Shown here in pieces: positions 6,972 through 13,669 of a stretch of 22,916 nucleotides of DNA. Position numbers and translations under genes: made by a program. The notes beneath the pieces are model-generated. The model did not search any database. It was not told the origin of the DNA and worked only from the letters and a program-made list of their open reading frames with translations. Source of the DNA: Acholeplasmatales bacterium (GTDB taxonomy: Bacteria > Bacillota_I > Bacilli_A > Izemoplasmatales > Hujiaoplasmataceae); contig DMTN01000012.1 of NCBI GenBank assembly GCA_003477305.1, positions 1 to 22,916 of the forward strand. Direction: 5' to 3'. Within the stretch, counting starts at the first letter, position 1. The number at the start of each line of letters is the position of its first letter.

Positions 6972-8231
6972 TCAGTCGGAGAAGGTTTCGGAGTCTTCGT
7001 CGTCTTCCTCGGAGTCGTCTTCCTCCGTATCTTCTTCGTCGACTGCGTCTTCCTGATTTGATTCTTCTTCGTCTTCTTCGTTTTCTTCTTCGTTTTCTTC
7101 GTTTTCTTCTTTGTCTTCTTCGTCAAATTCATCTTCGTCTTCTTCATCTTCGTCATCATCGTGGCGGTCGTACTCGTAATGGCTTTCCTCGTCATCGTCG
7201 TCGGTTTTGACGACGTAGGCGTAGGATGTCAGGCCGGTCAAGGCATCGGCGACGGCGCTTACGCGGACGGTACCGGATTCGACGTGTGTGCCATCGTCGA
7301 TGACATAGGACACGTCGACGTAACGAATCCCTTCGACGGTGACCTCGCGGAACACGTAGCGTCCGGAAGCGGCGCCTTCGATGAAGGTCAGTTCGGTCAC
7401 GATCTTGCCATCCTCGGCTTCGACCTTGAGCTTGCTACGATTGGTGAGGATGCCGCCGGTCACGACGGAATAGAAGAATTTCTTCTCGCCGTCGTCGTCG
7501 GTTTCGTACCGGACGAGGACGTAGTTCTCCAAATCGACATAGGAGCGCCAGACGAACGCTTCCTCGTCGCCGTCTTGGATTTTCTTGCCTTCGAGACGGT
7601 AGATGGTCGCACCGATCGTCATCTCGCCGGTAAGAGATGTCACGGCATGGTCGTCGTCCTCGTCGTCAAAGACGAAGCTGACGCCGGTCGCGGACGTTTC
7701 GTTGTAATAGAGCGAATAAGTGACGGGAGCGCCGAAAAGATCGACGGTGTCGTAGACGAGCCGATACTGGAAGCCGACGCGATCGGATGCGACGACGACG
7801 GCGGCGAGCCGGTTGGTATTCCCGAGGAATCCTTCCATCATGTTGAGGTAGTTGTTGAGGACGTCGAGTTCGGTTTCGACCCGCGGTCCGGTCGCCAGGG
7901 GCAGAAACGCCAGCGGCGCGGCTTTCGGCGTCGCCTGGATCAATAGATCGGTGGCCGAAACCGCCTGGAAGGCGTACACGTCTTCGATCTGGGCGAGCAC
8001 GACGGTGGTGGCGGGACCGCGCCCGAGCGCGATCACGACCGTGAACACGGCGAATAGCGCCCCGACCGCGAGTTTCAAGGCGGAGCGTCCGAGGAATGAA
8101 GCGATCGGTCGGGTCCGGACGGGAAGGGTCACGGCATCGGAAACGGCGTCGGAAAGATCGATCGGAAGCGAGGCCGGAACTTGAGTACGGTAATGCGTGC
8201 GAAGCAATGCTTCGAAGTGTTTCGTTCTCAT
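6972..8231 (-). CDS. One-pass membrane protein with acidic tail; putative anti-sigma partner
   Basis: A 419-residue protein: about 50 N-terminal cytoplasmic residues, one membrane helix at about 51-70, a large external domain (about 80-340), and a C-terminal tail of about 80 residues made almost only of Asp and Glu. The external domain is clearly paralogous to the lipoprotein at 8840-10360: both carry a YLNM(M/I)E-x-(F/Y)LG segment followed by SDRVG, an RKFF/KKFF stretch, an ADALTG/YDALTG stretch and SHYE-x-DR just before the acidic tail. It starts 4 nt after the sigma-factor stop with GAGGAG upstream, the usual place and topology of an ECF anti-sigma factor. The cytoplasmic part has no zinc-binding HxxxCxxC motif, so the regulatory role is inferred from position and topology only. 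Confidence 0.8.
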   Translation of the reverse strand: MRTKHFEALLRTHYRTQVPASLPIDLSDAVSDAVTLPVRTRPIASFLGRSALKLAVGALFAVFTVVIALGRGPATTVVLAQIEDVYAFQAVSATDLLIQATPKAAPLAFLPLATGPRVETELDVLNNYLNMMEGFLGNTNRLAAVVVASDRVGFQYRLVYDTVDLFGAPVTYSLYYNETSATGVSFVFDDEDDDHAVTSLTGEMTIGATIYRLEGKKIQDGDEEAFVWRSYVDLENYVLVRYETDDDGEKKFFYSVVTGGILTNRSKLKVEAEDGKIVTELTFIEGAASGRYVFREVTVEGIRYVDVSYVIDDGTHVESGTVRVSAVADALTGLTSYAYVVKTDDDDEESHYEYDRHDDDEDEEDEDEFDEEDKEENEENEEENEEDEEESNQEDAVDEEDTEEDDSEEDDEDSETFSD

Positions 8232-8235
8232 GGTC

Positions 8236-8760
8236 TCAGCTCCTCTCCTTGGCGCGGCGCGCCAGTTTCGCGATCGTCGTTTTGTATAATGCGTGAACGC
8301 TCCCGACCGACTTTCCGGTCGTTTTTGCGATGGTCGCGAAGGACTCTCCGCCGACCGCCCGGAGCATCACGACGATCCGTTCCGGCTCCGGCAGTTCGGC
8401 GAGCAGACCGTCGAAGTCGATCGTCTTGGCGTCCACTTGGACGGGGCGGTCGAACAGATCGGGACGGTCGTCCGGATTCATATGAATTTCATTCTTGTTT
8501 TTACGGAGATGGTCGTAGGCGAGGTTCTTCGCAATCTGGGTCAACCAGGCGTTGAAGTTCGAACCGCGGCGGTATCCGCCCAGTTTCTCAATCATCTTGA
8601 GGTAGGTATCCTGCATCAGATCTTCGGTCAAAGCGGCATCATTGACGATTGCCCGGATGGCGGCGAAGACCGAATACTTGGTGCCGTGATACACGATCGC
8701 AAACGCCCGTTCGTCGCGACGCTGCAGATCGTCCAGATGTCGTTCCAGATCGATGGACAC
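8236..8760 (-). CDS. ECF-type RNA polymerase sigma factor
   Basis: Sigma-70 family factor that redirects RNA polymerase to a small regulon. The 174 residues contain region 2 (about 22-88, with DLMQDTYLKM and a basic DHLRKNKN end) and region 4 (about 118-170, with LPEPERIVVMLRAVGGESFATIAKTTGKSVGSV forming the helix-turn-helix); region 3 is missing, as in ECF factors. The start is GTG at 8760 with AAGGGGGTG about 6 nt upstream. The next gene starts 4 nt after its stop and is probably its membrane partner. Its promoter is an extended -10 box close upstream, with an inverted repeat that includes the ribosome site. Confidence 0.92.
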   Translation of the reverse strand: MSIDLERHLDDLQRRDERAFAIVYHGTKYSVFAAIRAIVNDAALTEDLMQDTYLKMIEKLGGYRRGSNFNAWLTQIAKNLAYDHLRKNKNEIHMNPDDRPDLFDRPVQVDAKTIDFDGLLAELPEPERIVVMLRAVGGESFATIAKTTGKSVGSVHALYKTTIAKLARRAKERS

Positions 8761-8765
8761 GCGAA

Positions 8766-8812
8766 CACCCCCTTTTACCGCTATTATATCATCCGCGGAT
8801 GGAAAGGGGGTG
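8766..8812 (-). promoter_or_regulatory. Inverted repeat covering the sigma gene's ribosome site
   Basis: CACCCCCTTT at 8766-8775 (the complement of the ribosome site) and AAAGGGGGTG at 8803-8812 are a perfect 10-bp inverted repeat, with the palindrome 8790-8801 in the loop. Only a transcript that starts upstream of 8812 would contain both arms. A transcript from the sigma promoter would contain the ribosome site alone. Confidence 0.55.
8783..8791 (-). promoter_or_regulatory. Extended -10 promoter of the sigma-factor operon
   Basis: Minus-strand TGATATAAT is a perfect TGn-extended -10 box with no good -35. The expected start near 8776 leaves a leader of only about 16 nt, beginning at the ribosome site. 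A perfect 12-bp palindrome CATCCGCGGATG (8790-8801) overlaps its upstream edge and may be an operator. Confidence 0.7.
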
Positions 8813-8839
8813 CCGCATGATTTGACAACGCTTGAACGC

Positions 8840-10360
8840 TCAAGCCGTCGCGGATCCTTCGGTGTCGATCACGAGATCTTCGTCTTCGAATTCATCGTCT
8901 TCTTCGTCCTCTGATTCGTCCTCTGATTCGTCCTCAGACTCGTCTTCGGATTCGTCTTCGTCTTCGAATTCATCTTCGTCTTCAAATTCGTCTTCGTCTT
9001 CAAATTCGTCTTCGTCTTCAAATTCGTCTTCGTCTTCGAATTCATCTTCGTCCTCGAATTCATCTTCGTCTTCGAATTCGTCTTCATCGTCGTGGCCTTC
9101 GTGGAAGCCGTCGTCGTGGTGATCGCCGCGATCGCCTTCATAGTGTGATTCGACGCCGCCTTCGGGGATGACGACATATTCGTAGGTGGTCGCGCCGGTC
9201 AATGCGTCGTAGGTGCCGGTGATGTGGATCGCACCTTTTTCGACGACTCCCTCGGAACTGACGGTTTCATAGTCCACCATGATTTGCGTGAGGACGCCGA
9301 CGGTTTCGATTTTGAACTTGTAGGTTCCGGATGCGGTTCCGTCGATGAACTCGAGTTCGGCCTTGATGCCGTCGGCGTCGACCTCGATCTTCGTTTTCGA
9401 GCTTTCGACAACGATGCCATCGATGACGATTTCATGGAAGAACTTGCGTTCGCCGTCGACTTCGTCCGTCTTATAGGAGACGCGAACAAAGTTCAAGTCG
9501 TCGATCACGGCGCGGAGACGGTAGGTTTCTTCGCCGTCTTCGATCGTCTTGTCGCCTTCAAAGACATATTCGGCGTCTTCGTAGACGATCAGGCCGACGA
9601 TGTGGGAGACGACGACCGGAAGCGTCGAATCAAGCGATGCGCCGACCTTTGTCCGGGGACGGGGCGCGCCGTTCGGGGTGGCTCCGCCGGAACCGTCGGT
9701 CGAGATCGTCGTGGTTGCGTCGGTCGTGACCGGAATGGTGGTCGTCGGCGTCGCGGTCGTCATCGTGGTGGTCGCGGCGGTCGTGGTTTCAGTCGTCGTG
9801 GATTCACTCGTCGTGGTGGTTTCGCCCATGGTCGTCGTGGTTTCACCTATGGTGGTGGTTTCATCCATCATCGTGGTCGTGGTCGGATCGGGCGTCCCGT
9901 CATCCGGGATCGAGTCCGAGGAAAGATTGAAGTAGATCGTGATCGATTTGTCAACGCCGAGGATGTCGTTGAACGTATAGACGATCATGAAGGCATATCC
10001 GACGCGGTCGGAAACTCCGGGAGTTACGGAGAGACCATTGTCGTCGCCGAGATAGGATTCGATCATGTTCAGATACTTGTTCACCGTTTCCAGGTCGGTG
10101 CCGACGATCGGCTGATCAGGCGTCGGGGTGGCGCCGCCGACGGTGTCGGCGAGCAAACTCGGAATCGGATTCGTCGACGTTGATGCGATGGGGGTTGACG
10201 AAAGGGCGAGGGTCTGCTTGAGCAGTTCGGTCGCGCCGATCGCGGAGATGGCGTAGATGTCGTCGTCGTCAAAACCGGCGACGAGGGCGGCGGAGGGGCT
10301 GCACGCGACCGCCAAAGAGGCGGTCAGAAGGACAAACAGGAGGGCAAGGCGTTTTTTCAT
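8840..10360 (-). CDS. Secreted lipoprotein with Thr-rich insert and repetitive acidic tail
   Basis: I do not recognise a named family. The 506-residue product has a lipoprotein signal peptide (MKKR, hydrophobic core, lipobox AVAC with Cys20), a domain split by a Thr-rich low-complexity insert (about 160-221), and a tail that is mostly Asp and Glu from about 424, including seven tandem copies of a six-residue unit ending in Phe and then four SEDE-type repeats. Outside the insert it is paralogous to the membrane protein at 6972-8231, which lacks the Thr-rich part. The ATG at 10360 is set by the signal peptide; AAAGGA is about 11 nt upstream, a long spacing. A possible ECF-type promoter lies at 10405-10433. 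It probably sits on the outer face of the membrane, with the acidic tail in or beyond the wall. Confidence 0.82.
   Translation of the reverse strand: MKKRLALLFVLLTASLAVACSPSAALVAGFDDDDIYAISAIGATELLKQTLALSSTPIASTSTNPIPSLLADTVGGATPTPDQPIVGTDLETVNKYLNMIESYLGDDNGLSVTPGVSDRVGYAFMIVYTFNDILGVDKSITIYFNLSSDSIPDDGTPDPTTTTMMDETTTIGETTTTMGETTTTSESTTTETTTAATTTMTTATPTTTIPVTTDATTTISTDGSGGATPNGAPRPRTKVGASLDSTLPVVVSHIVGLIVYEDAEYVFEGDKTIEDGEETYRLRAVIDDLNFVRVSYKTDEVDGERKFFHEIVIDGIVVESSKTKIEVDADGIKAELEFIDGTASGTYKFKIETVGVLTQIMVDYETVSSEGVVEKGAIHITGTYDALTGATTYEYVVIPEGGVESHYEGDRGDHHDDGFHEGHDDEDEFEDEDEFEDEDEFEDEDEFEDEDEFEDEDEFEDEDEFEDEDESEDESEDESEDESEDEEDDEFEDEDLVIDTEGSATA
8966..9091 (-). repeat. 18-bp tandem repeat, seven copies, in the lipoprotein tail
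   Basis: Seven in-frame units of 18 bp encode a six-residue acidic motif with one Phe (Phe at residues 429, 435, 441, 447, 453, 459, 465). Units differ at the third codon position (TTC or TTT for Phe, GAA or GAG, GAC or GAT), so the protein repeat is better kept than the DNA. Immediately after it on the minus strand, to about 8910, follow four shorter SEDE-type repeats. Confidence 0.9.
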
Positions 10361-10404
10361 GGCTGAGGGTATCCTTTCGGGATGGGTCATGTCGTTCTAC
10401 CCAA

Positions 10405-10433
10405 TATACGTATGCGCATGCCAATCCGTTCAA
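10405..10433 (-). promoter_or_regulatory. Candidate ECF-sigma promoter of the lipoprotein gene
   Basis: Minus strand: TTGAAC (10428-10433), 17 bp, then CGTATA (10405-10410). The GAAC and CGTA elements resemble promoters of ECF factors such as SigW. A SigA reading (TTGAAC, 19 bp, TATATT at 10403-10408) is also possible but has poor spacing. Confidence 0.4.
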
Positions 10434-10453
10434 TCTTTCGGCGGCGATGACCC

Positions 10454-10486
10454 AAAAAACGAAAAAACACGTCCCGAAGACCGTGT
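10454..10486 (-). terminator. Rho-independent terminator after the HEPN/CBS gene
   Basis: Minus-strand stem ACACGGTC/GGACGTGT with one mismatch, closed by a TTCG tetraloop, followed by TTTTTT, CG and TTTTTT. It begins 18 nt past the stop of the gene at 10504. Confidence 0.88.
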
Positions 10487-10503
10487 TTCGTCGTTGAATC
10501 CAT

Positions 10504-11211
10504 TCAGGCCGCGACGACGTCATCGTCAAGGATATTCCACGGTGTAATCAAACCGAGAATCCGCTCTTCGGGCTTGCCATGCTCGGTGACGAAGAGCATC
10601 TTCGTCTTCTTCCCGTCTTTCGGCGTTTCGCCGAAGTACATGATCAGATCCTCGATCGGGGTGTCGCGGTTGACGAACACATACTTTTCGGCATGCGCCG
10701 AGATCGGCAGATGGAGTTCGAAGTCCTTCATCGTCGTCTTCGGACCGATCAGAAACGGCGCGGCGGACGCGCCTTTCGCAAACATCGTCGTGCCGCTGAA
10801 GACGCCGAACATCGTGCCGTCCTCGCGGAGGACCGGGACATGCGAGATGTTCCGTTGGAGCATCGCCTGAAGCAGCGGCTGGACCGGCGAGGTCAGCCAC
10901 GCGAAGAGGATCTTGTCCTTCGTCACGCAGACGTCGATCGCCCGCTTCGGACGTTGCAGGCTGTCGAGCGTCTTTTCCAGGAAGCGGATCGCCTCGTCGG
11001 TCACGAGGCAGGCCTGGATCGTATCGGTGCGCTTGTCGTGGACGACGAAATTGCGCAGTTCCCGCAAGGAGCGCAGATTCTTCGCGACCAGACCGCCGAC
11101 GCGGTTTTCGTGAAAATAGACGGAGCTGCCGGTCGGATCGAGATGGTACTTGATCCTTAACAGGTCTTCAAGTTCGTTATAGAGCCGTTCAAACTTGTCG
11201 TTGTTGTCCAT
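10504..11211 (-). CDS. CBS-pair protein with N-terminal HEPN-like domain
   Basis: The 235-residue protein has a helical N-terminal domain (about 1-85) containing RNFVVH at 53-58. That is the R-x4-H pattern of HEPN ribonuclease domains and is followed by a long helix, as in HEPN proteins. Two CBS motifs follow (about 98-165 and 175-228), with VPVLREDGTMFGVFSG and LGLITPWNILDDD as the typical strand-helix signatures. CBS pairs bind adenine nucleotides and tune an attached domain. The ATG at 11211 has GGGAGG about 5 nt upstream. Flanked by its own -10 box and a strong terminator, it appears to be a single-gene unit. The HEPN assignment is by motif only; the domain could instead be a non-catalytic helical dimerisation domain. 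Confidence 0.75.
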   Translation of the reverse strand: MDNNDKFERLYNELEDLLRIKYHLDPTGSSVYFHENRVGGLVAKNLRSLRELRNFVVHDKRTDTIQACLVTDEAIRFLEKTLDSLQRPKRAIDVCVTKDKILFAWLTSPVQPLLQAMLQRNISHVPVLREDGTMFGVFSGTTMFAKGASAAPFLIGPKTTMKDFELHLPISAHAEKYVFVNRDTPIEDLIMYFGETPKDGKKTKMLFVTEHGKPEERILGLITPWNILDDDVVAA

Positions 11212-11252
11212 GGCGCCTCCCGTCCGTCAAAAGTCCGGACTTTGATGATTTC

Positions 11253-11258
11253 ATTATA
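11253..11258 (-). promoter_or_regulatory. -10 box of the HEPN/CBS gene
   Basis: Perfect TATAAT on the minus strand, 41 bp before the ATG at 11211. No good -35 box; the expected place falls in the preceding terminator stem. Confidence 0.5.
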
Positions 11259-11267
11259 CCCCAAATC

Positions 11268-11299
11268 AAAAAAAGAAACCTCGAAAAAAACGAGATTTC
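11268..11299 (-). terminator. Rho-independent terminator of the ABC exporter/acetyltransferase operon
   Basis: Minus-strand 9-bp stem GAAATCTCG/CGAGGTTTC (one G-T pair) with a loop of seven T, followed by seven T. It lies just after the acetyltransferase stop at 11310. Confidence 0.88.
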
Positions 11300-11309
11300 C
11301 TTTCATCCG

Positions 11310-11810
11310 TCAACGAACGCGGAGGCGTTCGTACCAGTTCGAGATGCCTTTCTTGTCGTACAGGCGGAATCCGGACTTCAAGAGCACGCGATCGGAGGCG
11401 GGATTGCCGTCCTCGGTCTCGGCGACGACGCGCTCGACCCGGCCGGAAGAAAACGCCTGTTCGACCATCAATCGGACCGCCTCCGTCGCATACCCGATGT
11501 TGCGATAGGGTTCGTCGATCCCGTAGCCGATCTCGACCGTCCCGGAGGCGTCGGGGATGTCCTTGTAATCGATCGACCCGACGATCACTTTTTCTTCTTC
11601 ATCGATCAAAAGCCAGAACGTGAGCCAGCGCAGGCTTTCGGGATGTTCGTCGATGCGGTCGGCCTGCTTGCGGAGGATCGTCTTGAAAAACTCCGGCTGG
11701 GCGACGCAGGTGGAGAGTCCGTACTTGACCGAAAGCGCCGCGGGATCGTCCGCATACATTCTCAGTTCTTCGGAAGTCATCGGCGCGAGCCGAAGTCGTT
11801 GTTTGTCCAT
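11310..11810 (-). CDS. GNAT-family N-acetyltransferase (RimJ/RimL-like)
   Basis: Transfers an acetyl group from acetyl-CoA to an amine on a protein or small molecule; the substrate cannot be read from sequence. The 166-residue protein has the GNAT order: an N-terminal RLRLAPMT strand, VGSIDYKDI, VEIGYGIDEPYRNIGYATEA with the acetyl-CoA pyrophosphate loop RNIGYA (103-108), then the ASDRVLLKSGF segment typical of the RimJ/RimL branch. It starts 6 nt after the stop of the ABC permease and has no clear ribosome site, so it may be translated by coupling. Last gene of the exporter operon. Confidence 0.9.
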   Translation of the reverse strand: MDKQRLRLAPMTSEELRMYADDPAALSVKYGLSTCVAQPEFFKTILRKQADRIDEHPESLRWLTFWLLIDEEEKVIVGSIDYKDIPDASGTVEIGYGIDEPYRNIGYATEAVRLMVEQAFSSGRVERVVAETEDGNPASDRVLLKSGFRLYDKKGISNWYERLRVR

Positions 11811-11816
11811 CGGCGT

Positions 11817-12614
11817 CTAGATCGTAAATTCGCGGCGCGCGAACGCCTTCCAGCCGGCGACCGTTCCGAAGACGGTCAACCCGAGGAACACGGTCATCGA
11901 GATCCATTCGAGCTGGAAATCGGTCTTCAGAATCTCCACCGGATCGGCGAACGTGAACGGGGTGATGTATTTGAGCAGATCCAGGACCTCGTTTTGCGTC
12001 ATCATCGCGATCGTATAGATGACGTACAGGACGAAGGGGATCGCGATCGCCGCCATCGGCTTCTGGTTGGGCTTCAAGAGCGCGGCCATCGCGAAGCAGA
12101 GCCACGCGAAGACGAGGAAGACGAGGGTGTTGAGAACCGAGAAGAGAATAAACGGCGGATAGTCGATCGGTTCGTCGATAATCAAAAAGCCGATGTAGCT
12201 GAAGAGTGCGGTCACGCCGCAGAGGAAGACGACCTCGAGGGTGACGCGCAGCAGTTTCGTGCAATAGAAGGTCATCCGCGACAGCGGCAGCGAGTACAGC
12301 GACTCCGCCGTCTTTTCGCGTTCGTCGCGGTTGATCGCGCCGAACCCCTGCAGTGCCGCGAAGAGCGAACCGAAGAGTTGCAGCATCATCGCCCCCTCGG
12401 TCGCGTAGTACTCGACGATCGTATCGGGGATTCCGCCAAAAGCGGCCATCAAGTCGTAGAATTCGGGGGGAATCGCCGCGTACATGTCGATCACGAGCGG
12501 ATAGATGGCGATCACCATGACAAGCGATGCGGAAATCGCGAGGGTCCAGATCAGGACGCCCTTGTAGCTGCGTCGGAGTTCCATCGCAAGCAGGGTGCCA
12601 TCAAACAGTTTCAT
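11817..12614 (-). CDS. ABC-2 type transporter permease
   Basis: Membrane half of an ABC exporter. The 265 residues form about six membrane helices: one at about 20-43, a cluster from about 80 to 250 and a last one before the C-terminal FARREFTI. The segment REKTAESLYSLPLSR between the second and third helices is the coupling-loop signature of ABC-2 permeases (natural-product or lantibiotic export and related types). Its ATG overlaps the TGA of the ATPase gene by 4 bp (ATGA), so the two are translated together. The cargo is unknown. Confidence 0.88.
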   Translation of the reverse strand: MKLFDGTLLAMELRRSYKGVLIWTLAISASLVMVIAIYPLVIDMYAAIPPEFYDLMAAFGGIPDTIVEYYATEGAMMLQLFGSLFAALQGFGAINRDEREKTAESLYSLPLSRMTFYCTKLLRVTLEVVFLCGVTALFSYIGFLIIDEPIDYPPFILFSVLNTLVFLVFAWLCFAMAALLKPNQKPMAAIAIPFVLYVIYTIAMMTQNEVLDLLKYITPFTFADPVEILKTDFQLEWISMTVFLGLTVFGTVAGWKAFARREFTI

Positions 12615-13483
12615 CGTTCGTTCCCCCTCTTGTAGTGTCCGATGAAGATCTCTTCCAAGGTGGCGTCGCGGATCACGACGTCGGTGAGATTCGCGCCGGC
12701 AAGCAAATTGAGCAGAGGCGCCGTCTCGCCGCGGTATTCGAAGTACGATTCGCGGTCGTTTCCGCCGTTCTTCTGTAACCCCGGCAGGACGAGGTCGGCC
12801 GCGGAAGCGACGACGAGACGCTTGTGCTTCTGCTTGACGAGATCGGCGATCGTCGTCACGAGCAGGATCTTGCCATCCTTGACGAGGGCGACGCGGTCGC
12901 ACACCTTCTCGACTTCGGTGAGGTTGTGGGAGGACAGGAAAACGGTCGTGCCGCGCTTCTGTTCCTCGCGCAAGAGATCGAGGAAGATCCGCTGGACGAG
13001 CGGGTCGAGCCCGGTCGTCGGTTCGTCGAGGACGAGCAATTGCGGACGGTGGAGCATCGATGCGACGATCCCGACCTTCTTGCGGTTGCCAAACGAAAGC
13101 GCGTCGATCCGCTTGTCGAGGTCGAGGTCGAGAATCGCTGCCAGCTCGCGCATCCTGATATCATCGCAGCCGCGTTCGCGGGCGAAGAAGGAAAGGACCG
13201 TGCGGACCTTCAATTCGGGATAGTAGAATGATTCCCCAGGCATGTATCCGATGTCTTTGTTGATGGCGGCCGAGTCGGGTCCGGGAGTCTTCCCGAGCAC
13301 CGAAACGGATCCGGAGGTCGACTGGATGAGACCGGCGAGAATGCGGATGAAGGTCGTCTTGCCGGATCCGTTGGGACCGACGAAGCCGTAGATTTCCCCT
13401 GCGCGGACCGCGAGCGTCGCGTCTTCGAGACCGCGTGCCTGACCGTAGTACTTCTTCAGATTGACTGATGTGATGACATCCAA
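12611..13483 (-). CDS. ABC transporter ATP-binding protein
   Basis: ATPase of the exporter encoded with the downstream permease. From the chosen start, Walker A is GPNGSGKTT (36-44), the signature is LSFGNRKK (129-136, a variant of LSGGQ in which Phe replaces the first Gly), Walker B is LLVLDEP (149-155) and the switch His is 186 in SSHNL. A C-terminal extension of about 80 residues is typical of ABC-2 exporters. The start is uncertain: I prefer TTG at 13483 with AGGTG 5 nt upstream, because the in-frame ATG at 13516 overlaps the -10 box at 13515-13520 and so would precede the message start; that ATG would add 11 residues. Confidence 0.88.
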   Translation of the reverse strand: MDVITSVNLKKYYGQARGLEDATLAVRAGEIYGFVGPNGSGKTTFIRILAGLIQSTSGSVSVLGKTPGPDSAAINKDIGYMPGESFYYPELKVRTVLSFFARERGCDDIRMRELAAILDLDLDKRIDALSFGNRKKVGIVASMLHRPQLLVLDEPTTGLDPLVQRIFLDLLREEQKRGTTVFLSSHNLTEVEKVCDRVALVKDGKILLVTTIADLVKQKHKRLVVASAADLVLPGLQKNGGNDRESYFEYRGETAPLLNLLAGANLTDVVIRDATLEEIFIGHYKRGNER

Positions 13484-13514
13484 AGGAACACCTGCCGTGA
13501 TGTGACTTGCCTTC

Positions 13515-13523
13515 ATTGTATCA
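13515..13523 (-). promoter_or_regulatory. Extended -10 promoter of the ABC exporter operon
   Basis: Minus-strand TGATACAAT (within TGTGATACAATG) is a TGn-extended -10. Upstream, GCATCCCGTT (13526-13535) and AACGGGATGC (13566-13575) are a perfect 10-bp inverted repeat that covers the -35 zone and may be an operator. Confidence 0.6.
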
Positions 13524-13610
13524 CAGCATCCCGTTTCGGAAGCCGTTCCGTTAAAAAATCCCAATAACGGGATGCATTGACCGTAATTTCATCGCATTCC
13601 GAAAGACGCA

Positions 13611-13639
13611 TTGTTTCGACAGGCTTGTTTTGATATAAT
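13611..13639 (+). promoter_or_regulatory. Promoter of the flavodoxin-ferredoxin gene
   Basis: TTGTTT (13611-13616), 17 bp, TATAAT (13634-13639), with TG one base upstream of the -10 (TGATATAAT). Confidence 0.75.
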
Positions 13640-13669
13640 CAAAGCGAAAACGAAAGGCGGTAATCCCCC

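Noticed and set aside
8821..8842. Terminator after the acidic-repeat lipoprotein gene
   Set aside because: A GCTTGA/TCAAGC hairpin exists at the stop codon but no T-run follows, so termination before the sigma gene is not supported.
8910..9100. CRISPR-like or regulatory DNA repeat
   Set aside because: The 18-bp units have no spacers and stay in frame with a coding sequence.
8832..9122. Ser/Asn-rich plus-strand reading frame opposite the lipoprotein tail
   Set aside because: It is the antisense of the acidic repeat. It has no ribosome site and the minus-strand frame is a full lipoprotein gene.
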